A stretch of 44,464 nucleotides of DNA from an uncultured Lachnospiraceae bacterium. Lineage in GTDB: Bacteria; Bacillota; Clostridia; Lachnospirales; Lachnospiraceae. Below the pieces are notes generated by a model. It was not told the DNA's origin and did no database searches. It saw only the letters and a program-made list of their open reading frames with translations. Numbering within the stretch: position 1 is the stretch's first letter; the number at the start of each line of letters is the position of its first letter. The translations under genes and the position numbers were made by a program. Where the stretch lies: assembly GCA_947628955.1 (NCBI GenBank), contig CANRBX010000019.1, forward strand, positions 1-44,464, given 5' to 3'. Positions 37,141 to 44,464 of the stretch are shown piece after piece.

Positions 37141-38316
37141 ATGAAGAAATTAATGATTATGGGAGCGGGCATTTATCAGGTGCCTCTGATCGAAAAAGCG
37201 AAGGAAATGGGGATCTACACGATCGCGGTCAGCATTCCGGGCAATTATCCGGGATTCGCGGTCGCGGACCAGGTCTGCTATGAGAATACGGTGGATTATG
37301 AGCGCATCCTGGAGGTGGCGAGGCAGGAGAAGATCGACGGGATCGTGACAGCCGGGACGGACGTCGCGGTCATCACGATCGGAAAGGTCTGCGACGAGCT
37401 GGGACTGTCCGGGCTCAGCTTCGAGGCGGCAAAGATCGCGTCCAACAAGATCCGCATGAAGAAGAAATATGAGGAATATGGGGTGCGCACCGCGCGCTTC
37501 CGCGAGATCTCCTTTGACGAGGACATGTACGAGAAGACAAAGGGCCTGAACTTTCCGCTGATCTTCAAGGCGGTCGATACGTCGGGCAGCCGCGGCATCA
37601 TCCGTGTGAATTCGCAGGAGGAATTTGAGCCGGCGCGCGCGCTGGTGAAGGCGAACACCCGCACGGATTTCTTCATTGTCGAGGAATTTATCGAGGGCCG
37701 GGAGTTCGGCGCGCAGGCGTTTGTCTACCGCGGAGAGGTGAAATTTATTCTGCCGCACGGCGACTACGTGTTCCAGGGGGATACGGGCGTTCCGGTCGGG
37801 CATTTCGCGCCCTACGACCTGGATCCAGAGATCATCGAGGACACGAAGGTGCAGCTTACGAAGGCCATCGAGGCGATGGGGCTCGACAACTGCGCGATCA
37901 ATGCGGACTTTATCCTGAAGGACGGACAGACGTATGTGCTGGAGATCGGCGGCCGTTCGGGCGCTACGTGCCTGGCGGAGCTCGTGTCGATCTACTATGG
38001 ATTTGACTATTATGAGAAGCTGATCCAGGCGGCTCTCGGCGAGGATGTGGAGTTTCCGCAGGAGCACGCGGTGCCGAATGCGAGTATGCTGCTGCGCAGC
38101 GACCGGGACGGCAGGATCACGGCGATCGAGAACCTCAACGTGCCGGACGACGATATTTATGAGATCCATTTTGACTACGGCGTCGGGGACGAGGTAAAGA
38201 AGTTTCACGTGGGCCCGCACCGCATCGGGCATGTCATCACAAAGGGCAGGACTCTGGACGCGGCCGTGGACAAGCTCAACGAGGCGCTCGGAAAGATCCG
38301 CATCACGGTGGAGTAG
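37141..38316 (+). CDS. ATP-grasp ligase, carboxylate-amine type
   Basis: A 391-residue ATP-grasp enzyme of the biotin carboxylase/PurK-like shape. It has an N-terminal Rossmann-like preATP domain (MIMGAGIYQVPLIEKAKEMG), a central ATP-grasp fold (IASNKIRMKKKYEEYGV, LIFKAVDTSGSRGI, FIVEEFIEGREFGAQA) and the metal-binding end (CAINADFIL and VLEIGGRSGATCLAELV). It should join a carboxylate to an amine with ATP. The substrate is not readable. It is probably the last gene of the yfhO operon, which may mean an envelope role. Its stop lies four bases from that of the convergent wzx gene, with no terminator between. Confidence 0.9.
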   Translation: MKKLMIMGAGIYQVPLIEKAKEMGIYTIAVSIPGNYPGFAVADQVCYENTVDYERILEVARQEKIDGIVTAGTDVAVITIGKVCDELGLSGLSFEAAKIASNKIRMKKKYEEYGVRTARFREISFDEDMYEKTKGLNFPLIFKAVDTSGSRGIIRVNSQEEFEPARALVKANTRTDFFIVEEFIEGREFGAQAFVYRGEVKFILPHGDYVFQGDTGVPVGHFAPYDLDPEIIEDTKVQLTKAIEAMGLDNCAINADFILKDGQTYVLEIGGRSGATCLAELVSIYYGFDYYEKLIQAALGEDVEFPQEHAVPNASMLLRSDRDGRITAIENLNVPDDDIYEIHFDYGVGDEVKKFHVGPHRIGHVITKGRTLDAAVDKLNEALGKIRITVE

Positions 38317-38320
38317 GGAT

Positions 38321-39784
38321 TTAGTGTTTCCTGCGGATGATCTGTGAGATGATTTTCAGGTTCGGCAGCAGGAAGCGTATGCCGAGCGGAATTGTGCACG
38401 CGAAGACCGCATACCGGATAAGAGGCGTCCTGTCGAACAGCAGCATTGTCAGGATGCACAGAACAAAATACGCACAGGAGATAAACGCCGTCCGGCGCAG
38501 CGGGATCAGCTGTTCGCCGGTCAGGCGTTTTTCCATGAATGCCTGCATGCACATCAGCACGAGATAGCTGAATGCCGTCGTGTAGGCGGCCGCCCGGTAG
38601 CCGGCCAGCAGGATGAAGATATAGTTCAGCACGACGTTCAGGAACATGACGACCACGGTCGAAACCGCGACAAAGCCGGTCTTTTTGTGATAATTCTGGA
38701 TCGCCGTGTAGCTGTAGCTGTAGAAGCGGAAGAGGGTGCCGGTCACCATCGGGGCGATCAGATAGACTGCTTCCCGGTAGCTCTTCCCGCCGAGAATAAG
38801 GATGATCTCCGGGGCGAACAGCACAAGCAGCCAGGAGATCACGCCGAAAACATGCATCAGGATCTTCCAGTAATTCCCGATCTCCCGGCCTTCCCCGCGG
38901 GAGATTTTTTCATACATCCAGGGAAGCCACGCGTTCCAGACCGCGTCCTCGAGGATCCAGATGATGTAGGAGACGGTGGTCGCGAGCGAGAAGACCGCGC
39001 CGCACAGATCGCCGGTGATCGATGTGACCATGAGCCGGTCCGCCTGGTTCATGATCTGGATGGACAGAACCTCCGGGATCAGGGGGAGGCTGAAGACCAG
39101 CGCGTAGCGCCAGTATCTCCGGCTGATGATCTTCCGCCCCTGGACGATCATCAGCGCTGCGACGAAGAAGCCTCCGATGATCATCGGAATATAGTAGCCG
39201 CCGATGCGCAGCGCCACGAGAGCATCCTCGCGGCCGTTTTTTTTGCCGAGCCAGATGAGGAGCACGGACAAAAGCGTCGCGGGTATGACCGTGGCGGCTG
39301 TGAAGGCCGTGCTGGCCTTGTAGCGCAGCATCTGTTTTTCACGGCGCTGGAAATAGAAGATGCTGGTGTGCGCGTACAGGTACAGAAACATGATGTAGAA
39401 CATGAAATCGGTCAGCTCGAAGTTCATGGACAGGCACAGACGCTGGATCTGCCCCTTGAAGACCAGAAACAGGCCGAAAAACGCGCTGATCGAGAGGTAG
39501 GAGAGCGTGTGGACGCAGGAGACATATTCGTTAAAACGCTCCCTGACATCATACTTGGCGCGCTCCACACTGCGCCACAGGCACAGTGAAAAGACCGGCA
39601 TCAGGATCAGAAGCCAGGATTCAAAGATCTTGACCTGATTGAACTGCGGCTTGGAGAGCAGGCGCGTGTAGACCGGGGTCATCAGAAACGTGATCCCGCG
39701 CACGAAAAGCTGCGCGATCACATAGAAGATCCCGGCGGTGAAAGCGGTCCTGTTCAGGGATTTTTTGTCCTGGTTTTCCGACAT
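38321..39784 (-). CDS. Oligosaccharide flippase, Wzx/MOP type
   Basis: A 487-residue membrane protein with 12-14 helices of the polysaccharide biosynthesis (Wzx) family, which moves lipid-linked repeat units across the membrane. Typical features are the N-terminal TAFTAGIFYVIAQLFVRGIT, PVYTRLLSKPQFNQVKIFES and SLPLIPEVLSIQIMNQADRL. The second half has GKSYREAVYLIAPMVTGTLF and a basic C-terminus. It is downstream of the CapK-like gene on the same strand. The exported glycan is unknown. Confidence 0.92.
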   Translation of the reverse strand: MSENQDKKSLNRTAFTAGIFYVIAQLFVRGITFLMTPVYTRLLSKPQFNQVKIFESWLLILMPVFSLCLWRSVERAKYDVRERFNEYVSCVHTLSYLSISAFFGLFLVFKGQIQRLCLSMNFELTDFMFYIMFLYLYAHTSIFYFQRREKQMLRYKASTAFTAATVIPATLLSVLLIWLGKKNGREDALVALRIGGYYIPMIIGGFFVAALMIVQGRKIISRRYWRYALVFSLPLIPEVLSIQIMNQADRLMVTSITGDLCGAVFSLATTVSYIIWILEDAVWNAWLPWMYEKISRGEGREIGNYWKILMHVFGVISWLLVLFAPEIILILGGKSYREAVYLIAPMVTGTLFRFYSYSYTAIQNYHKKTGFVAVSTVVVMFLNVVLNYIFILLAGYRAAAYTTAFSYLVLMCMQAFMEKRLTGEQLIPLRRTAFISCAYFVLCILTMLLFDRTPLIRYAVFACTIPLGIRFLLPNLKIISQIIRRKH

Positions 39785-39907
39785 GGGAAGGTTCCTCCTG
39801 CAAGAAATACGTAAGACGCAAGCGGGCGCGGAGACTGTGTCCGGGGGACTGCGGCCAGGCTGCGCCGCCGGAATGCCGGAGCACGGGCTTTGGCAGAAAC
39901 CGCGGCT

Positions 39908-41218
39908 TCAGAAGGCCCGCACAAAGCAGCGCAGCTTTCCGTTCGGGTCCGGCGGGATGGAATCGAGCCAGACAATGCGGACACGGAATTCGCTGCCGTA
40001 GAGCTTCTTCAGCTGTTCCCGGAAGAACGCGCTGATCTGGTCCTGAGAGTACGCTGTGTCCTGCGGATCGCGGACAAGCTCCACGCGCAGGTCGTGACAG
40101 GACTCCTGCACGTAGCGGAACTGTGCGATCCCCGTGATGCCGTTCGGGATCTTGCGCAGCTCGAGAACGGAGGTCTCGTCGCCGTTCTCGTGCTTCACCA
40201 TATCGTTGAGCCGGCCGTGGATCCGGGTGACGTACCGCAGGCCGTCCTTCACATAGGAGGAGGCCTCGTCCCCGATATCGTAATTGATGAGCGGAAAATC
40301 TGTCTTGAACAGCGGCGTGATGATAAGGCGGCCGTCGTTCGCGAGGCGGTTCTCGCTGTCGTAGACGTTGACGACGTGCGTGTCATTGCAGACGACAAAG
40401 CGGTCGCTTCCGGCCTGTTTGATCAGGCAGCTTCCGGTCTCGTCGCTTCCGTAGGCGTCCGCCAGGCCGTGGCCAAAGGACTTTGTGAGTGTACGGACAG
40501 TCATCTCGTCCACCATCTCGCTGACCGGGATATACCATTTCGGGTGCCTGATCGTGAGGCCGTGCTGCTGCGCGAAAACAGCAATGCGCACGATGCAGTT
40601 CTTGCGCAGGCAGATCAGGTCTGGCGCGTAGTCGTTGAGCTCGGCGATGACCTCGCGCATTCCGGCGTCGGTCTCGCAGCGCTTCTCGGAGAGCCTGCGC
40701 CTGCGCAGGATGCCGAAACGCTGGACGATGGAGTCATGCGCCTTTTTCTCGGTGCGGTAGCTCGACTCAAATGTGACCATCTTGCCGAAGAACGGATTGT
40801 AGCCGAGCGACATCAGGACGCGGATCCAGTTGGCGTTGGTCCAGGCGTGCTCGCGCTGCGACTGGTAGAGCCGCAGGGGAATGCCGGTCGAGCCGCTCGT
40901 GCTCGTGCAGTCCCAGGAGTCGCGCGTGTCCGGATGGGTATCGTAGAGCTCTTTCATCCAGGCACGCAGCTCTTCCTTTGTGAGCAGCGGAAATTTTGCA
41001 AGATCCGCGGCGCAGTGAAAATCGTCAGGCGTCAGGCGGCACTCGTCAAAGCGCCTGCGGTAGAACGGAATCCTGTAGGCAGCCTTCATCAGCTTATGTA
41101 TGTTGCGGTTCTGGCGTGCCCGGATCAGCGCCGGATTTCCGGTGAGCTTCCGGTCCAGCCGCATAAGATAGACAAAGGTGTATGCGTTGATCAGCTTTTT
41201 GCGTATCTGAAATCCCAT
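39908..41218 (-). CDS. CapK/PaaK-like adenylate-forming protein
   Basis: A 436-residue member of the phenylacetate-CoA ligase-like group often found in capsule and exopolysaccharide clusters (CapK). The adenylation motif STSGSTGIPLRLYQSQ is clear, followed by YGSDETGSCLI, INYDIGDEAS and GRLNDMVKHENG (the A8-type region), and a late Lys in PDPNGKLRCF. It probably activates a carboxylate as acyl-AMP. The substrate is unknown. The ATG at 41218 lies nine bases after AAGGAG, whereas the ATG at 41227 touches it, so 41218 is chosen. It precedes wzx by 123 bases. Confidence 0.9.
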   Translation of the reverse strand: MGFQIRKKLINAYTFVYLMRLDRKLTGNPALIRARQNRNIHKLMKAAYRIPFYRRRFDECRLTPDDFHCAADLAKFPLLTKEELRAWMKELYDTHPDTRDSWDCTSTSGSTGIPLRLYQSQREHAWTNANWIRVLMSLGYNPFFGKMVTFESSYRTEKKAHDSIVQRFGILRRRRLSEKRCETDAGMREVIAELNDYAPDLICLRKNCIVRIAVFAQQHGLTIRHPKWYIPVSEMVDEMTVRTLTKSFGHGLADAYGSDETGSCLIKQAGSDRFVVCNDTHVVNVYDSENRLANDGRLIITPLFKTDFPLINYDIGDEASSYVKDGLRYVTRIHGRLNDMVKHENGDETSVLELRKIPNGITGIAQFRYVQESCHDLRVELVRDPQDTAYSQDQISAFFREQLKKLYGSEFRVRIVWLDSIPPDPNGKLRCFVRAF

Positions 41219-41522
41219 GACAGGCATCTCCTTTTCTTCTGACCGCGCGCCGTGTCCGCCCGGCGGAGGCTTATCCGGCCCGGCCGCCGCGAACCGGCGC
41301 GATATTATCAAAGAGTATAACAGAATTTGCCGCAGGTGACAAGAAAATAGAAGCAATGTCATTAAGTTTAACGATTCCGGACACCGCAGGGGCGTTGCCG
41401 CGCGGGATTGTTTAAAAAAATTTCATGTAAATTTCAGAATTTGATGGGTTAAAAAATGCAGGGAAATGTGTTAAAATCTGAGAATATGACAATTGAGACA
41501 ACGACAGGAAGAGGAGTCAGGC
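41219..41522. other. Divergent intergenic region, AT-rich on the right
   Basis: No gene seen. Its right half is AT-rich and should hold the promoter of the P-type ATPase: a TTAAAA box 17 bases before TAAAAT, the latter preceded by TGTGT at about 41470-41477. No clear promoter for the minus-strand capK-like gene was found. Confidence 0.5.
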
Positions 41523-44384
41523 GTGGATAATTACGATGAACTGAAACCAACAGAAAAGCAGGGCCGTGACCTGTGGCGCAATATCAAATCTCTGCGGAAG
41601 AAGCTGCTTGGGACGAAGGTGATCCCGGAGGAATTTCAGCTTCCGGAGCAGATCGTTCCGCCGGTGAAGCGGTATGCCCCTGATGTGGAGAAGGGGCTGA
41701 CGGACGCGCAGGTGCAGGAGCGCGTCGCGCAGGGAGCCGTCAACACGGCGGTGGAGGCGCCGTCCAAGTCCAAAAAGGAGATTATCTACAGCAACATTTT
41801 CACGTATTTTAATCTTATTTTCTTTATCATTGCAGTCTTGCTGATCCTTGTCGGCTCCTTTCGGGATCTGACGTTTCTTCCGGTTATCATCGGAAATACG
41901 CTGATCGGCATTGTGCAGGAGCTGCGCTCCAAGAAAGTCCTGGATAACCTGCGCATCCTGAATGCGCCGAAGAATACGGTTGTGCGAAACGGCGCCGAGA
42001 CCCAGATCGCCTCGGAGGATCTGGTCATGGACGACATCATCATCCTCTCGGGCGGGAACCAGATCCCGGCGGATGCGGTCGTCGAGGAAGGGGAGATCCT
42101 GGTCAACGAATCCCTGATCACGGGCGAGGCGGATCCGATCTCCAAAAAGCAGGGGGATACTCTGCTCTCCGGAAGCTTTGTGATCTCGGGGCAGTGCAGG
42201 AGCCGTCTGGAGCGGGTCGGCGAGGAATCCTATGTCTCGCAGCTTACGCTCAAGGCGAAGGAGATGAACGACGAGGAAGAGTCGGAGATGATCCGATCTC
42301 TGGACCGCCTGGTGAAGATCATCGGTATCCTGATCATCCCGATCGCGATCATCCTGTTCAGTCAGCAGTATTTTATCAACAACACTCCGGCGCGCGCGAG
42401 CGTGACCGCGACGGTCGCGGCGATCCTTGGCATGATTCCTGAGGGGCTTTACCTGCTCGCGAGCGTGGCGCTCGCGGTGAGCGTGATGCGCCTGGCGGTG
42501 CAGAAGGTGCTGGTGCACAATATGAAATGCATCGAGACGCTTGCGCGCGTAGACGTACTCTGTGTCGACAAGACCGGGACGATCACGGACAATACCATGA
42601 CGGTGAAAAAAGTACTGCCGCTGCGTGAAGACCTGCGGGAGGACAGCGTGGCGGAGCCCGGATCGGAAGGGCAGGAGATCTCCCGGGCGGCAGCGCCGCA
42701 GGCGGAGATTTCGGCTTCGGGGGAGCAGACACTGCCGCAGCCGGCGGGAACTGGACAGGCGGCGCCGGGAGAGGGGACAGCACCTGTGCAGGCAGCAGAG
42801 TCAGGGCAGAGGGCTGTGCCGGAACAGACAGCCGGGCCGGGGCAGAGAACAGCGCCCGTGTATTCGGCAGAACCTGCACAGGCGGCAGAGTCAGTACAGG
42901 GGACAGCGCCCGCGCGCCTGGCAGAGCCAGGGCAGACGGCAGGATCGCAGCAGGCGTCCGCGGAGGCTGCAGTCCCGGAATTTTCTCCCGAGGAGGCCGC
43001 GGAGCTCGAGCTGGCGCTCGGAGATTTTGCGGCGGCCATGGCGGCCGACAATATTACGATGAAGGCGATCAAGGACTTCTTCCGCAAGCGCAGCGGAAAG
43101 CGCCCGGAGAAGGTGTTCTCCTTCTCGTCTGTGACAAAATACAGCGGGGCCGTTTTTGGGGATGTCAGCTACGTCCTGGGCGCGCCGGAGTTTATTCTGC
43201 GCGAGCGCATCGGGGTTTACCGCTCCCAGATCGACCGCTGGGGCAGGCAGGGCTTCCGTGTCCTGGTATTTGCCCGATATCCGGGGGAGCTGGACGGGAA
43301 GCCGCTGACACAGGCCGCAGAGCCGATGGGCATGGTCCTTCTGGCGAATCCGGTCCGCGAAAAGGCGAAGGAAACCTTCTCGTATTTCGCGGAGCAGGGT
43401 GTGGAGATCAAGGTGATCTCCGGGGACAATCCGATGACGGTGTCCGAGATCGCGAAGGAGGCCGGGATCCGCGGGGCGGAGTCTTTTGTGGACACCTCGG
43501 AGCTCTCCGACGAAGAGCTCGAGGCCGCGGCGGCGGAATATTCCGTGTTCGGCAGGGTGACGCCGGATCAGAAGCGCACGCTTGTCAGCGCGCTGAAGAA
43601 GGCCGGCCACACGGTGGCAATGACCGGCGACGGCGTCAACGACGTGCTGGCGCTCAAGGACGCGGACTGCAGCATCGCGATGGCCTCGGGAAGCGACGCG
43701 GCGGCGCAGGTGGCGCAGCTGGTGCTCCTGGAGTCCGACTTCTCAAAAATGCCTGCGGTGGTCGCGGAGGGAAGGCGCGTCGTGAACAACATCGAGCGCA
43801 CGGCAAGCCTGTTTCTGGTAAAGAATATCTTTTCGCTGTTTATGTCGATCCTGTCCATCGTGCTGATGGTAAACTATCCGCTCGAGCCGTCGCAGGTCTC
43901 CCTGATCAGCATGTTCACGATCGGTATCCCGGCGTTTGTGATGTCGCTGGAGCAGAACACCGACCAGATCAGGGGCCATTTCCTGGGCAATGTGCTGTTT
44001 AAGGCGCTTCCGGGCGGCCTGACAGACTTTATCGTGGTCAGCGCGCTCTACCTGTTCTGCATGGAGTTCGGGGTCAGCGCGAACGACGTGTCGACGTCGT
44101 CCACGATCGTGCTCGCGATCGTCGGCCTGATGATCCTCTACCAGATCGCGTCCCCGATGACGAAGTACCACTGGTTTCTGTGGTCCGGCATGGCGGCCGG
44201 CCTGCTCTACTGCATGATCTTCGTCAGCCAGATCTTTGCGATCACGAGCATTTCCAAGAAATGCGTGATGCTTCTGGTGATCTTCGCGATCATCACAGAG
44301 CCGACCTTCCGCTATCTGAGCAGCTGGATCCGAAAGCTGTCTAAGTTTTATATGAAAAGAAAACAAAAAGCGCGCACGGTTTAG
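41523..44384 (+). CDS. Cation-translocating P-type ATPase, CtpE-like
   Basis: A 953-residue P-type ATPase. Actuator motif LITGEADP, M4 motif GMIPEGLYLLAS, phosphorylation site DKTGTIT (D349) and hinge GDGVNDVLALKDAD (702 onward) are all present. The PEGL motif and small nucleotide domain resemble the mycobacterial CtpE group, linked to Ca2+ uptake; the ion here is inferred only. An unusual Gln/Ala/Pro/Gly-rich insertion of about 110-140 residues lies just after the phosphorylation site (about 370-485). The GTG at 41523, seven bases after GAGGAG, is taken as start. The last membrane helices end in a Lys/Arg-rich tail. Confidence 0.93.
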   Translation: MDNYDELKPTEKQGRDLWRNIKSLRKKLLGTKVIPEEFQLPEQIVPPVKRYAPDVEKGLTDAQVQERVAQGAVNTAVEAPSKSKKEIIYSNIFTYFNLIFFIIAVLLILVGSFRDLTFLPVIIGNTLIGIVQELRSKKVLDNLRILNAPKNTVVRNGAETQIASEDLVMDDIIILSGGNQIPADAVVEEGEILVNESLITGEADPISKKQGDTLLSGSFVISGQCRSRLERVGEESYVSQLTLKAKEMNDEEESEMIRSLDRLVKIIGILIIPIAIILFSQQYFINNTPARASVTATVAAILGMIPEGLYLLASVALAVSVMRLAVQKVLVHNMKCIETLARVDVLCVDKTGTITDNTMTVKKVLPLREDLREDSVAEPGSEGQEISRAAAPQAEISASGEQTLPQPAGTGQAAPGEGTAPVQAAESGQRAVPEQTAGPGQRTAPVYSAEPAQAAESVQGTAPARLAEPGQTAGSQQASAEAAVPEFSPEEAAELELALGDFAAAMAADNITMKAIKDFFRKRSGKRPEKVFSFSSVTKYSGAVFGDVSYVLGAPEFILRERIGVYRSQIDRWGRQGFRVLVFARYPGELDGKPLTQAAEPMGMVLLANPVREKAKETFSYFAEQGVEIKVISGDNPMTVSEIAKEAGIRGAESFVDTSELSDEELEAAAAEYSVFGRVTPDQKRTLVSALKKAGHTVAMTGDGVNDVLALKDADCSIAMASGSDAAAQVAQLVLLESDFSKMPAVVAEGRRVVNNIERTASLFLVKNIFSLFMSILSIVLMVNYPLEPSQVSLISMFTIGIPAFVMSLEQNTDQIRGHFLGNVLFKALPGGLTDFIVVSALYLFCMEFGVSANDVSTSSTIVLAIVGLMILYQIASPMTKYHWFLWSGMAAGLLYCMIFVSQIFAITSISKKCVMLLVIFAIITEPTFRYLSSWIRKLSKFYMKRKQKARTV
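42765..42965. repeat. Degenerate minisatellite inside the P-type ATPase gene
   Basis: Blocks such as GGCAGAGTCAGGGCAGAG, GGCAGAGTCAGTACAGGGGA and GGCAGAGCCAGGGCAGACGG recur, with CCGGGGCAGAGAACAGCGCC-type linkers. They encode irregular repeats of the form AEPGQ/AESGQ plus TAP. The insertion probably grew by repeat expansion. Confidence 0.7.
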
Positions 44385-44421
44385 CAGGTTAGTGTAAAAT
44401 TATAGTAGGCAAGGTAAAAGA

Positions 44422-44439
44422 AAGAGGCCGAAGCCTCTT
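44422..44439 (-). terminator. Hairpin at the right end of the window
   Basis: AAGAGGC-CGAA-GCCTCTT. On the minus strand it is followed by TTCTTTTAC, so it more likely terminates a minus-strand gene beyond the window; on the plus strand the T run starts only 13 bases later. Confidence 0.6.
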
Positions 44440-44464
44440 CCCAATCACACAGTTTTTCTTTATG

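Overview
The window looks like a chromosome segment of a GC-rich, low-oxygen Firmicute, most likely a gut Lachnospiraceae (class Clostridia). This is inferred from gene content: a FeoA-FeoA-FeoB ferrous iron operon with a Cys-rich FeoB partner, DUF4358 and DUF5721 proteins, a Csp-type S8 (pseudo)protease, CUT1 sugar ABC genes with an AraC regulator, and strong AGGAGG ribosome sites with some GTG/TTG starts. No tRNA, rRNA, CRISPR array, transposase or phage gene was seen.

Layout. 1-1028: ribosomal genes rplJ-rplL, not followed by rpoB as would usually be expected. 1029-1358: a structured repeat with three 65-bp tandem units. 1349-2665: small conserved genes, including a 56-residue ORF and a Gly/Cys-rich protein. 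2761-4467: a Csp-like S8 protein whose nucleophile position is Cys. 4584-8352: a DtxR-type regulator divergent from feoA-feoA-feoB and a 45-residue FeoB partner, with matching TTAG-N6-CTAA operators. 8785-13232 (minus): an operon of ydiB-like dehydrogenase, TRAP transporter (Q, M, P) and D-lyxose isomerase. 13416-15873: nagA flanked by a broken and an intact copy of the start of an S8 serine protease. 15911-16210: a second copy of the structured repeat, again amplified in tandem. 16246-24029: AraC regulator, sugar-binding protein, two permeases and a GH2 beta-galactosidase. 24154-25678 (minus): SGNH hydrolase and DUF4358 lipoprotein. 26082-28226 (minus): htpG under a CIRCE operator. 28580-30567: DUF5721, DegV and a small membrane protein. 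30773-38316: a proline/glutamate leader ORF, mgtE, a fused YfhO protein, a CsbB/GtrB-type glycosyltransferase and an ATP-grasp ligase. 38321-41218 (minus): Wzx-type flippase and a CapK-type adenylate-forming enzyme. 41523-44384: a CtpE-like P-type ATPase.

How the parts fit. Three modules are nutrient systems with local control: iron (DtxR and Feo), a TRAP substrate feeding a dehydrogenase and sugar isomerase, and a galactoside-type sugar (AraC, ABC, LacZ). The right end is about the envelope: a YfhO/CsbB pair of the kind that glycosylates wall or lipoteichoic polymers, next to a flippase and a CapK-like enzyme, with metal transporters (MgtE, CtpE-like) on both sides.

The most unusual content lies between the genes. 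At least three families of dispersed structured repeats occur twice each (A: 1029-1345 and 15911-16210; B: 8551-8636 and 18741-18823; C: 28512-28569 and 30149-30204). Family A has a conserved frame (TCGCGAAAGC, a 9-bp closing stem, a GGGC-GAHA-GCCC-type hairpin) around hairpins whose sequences differ completely but whose pairing is kept, which is the pattern expected of a structured RNA or cruciform element. I do not recognise it.
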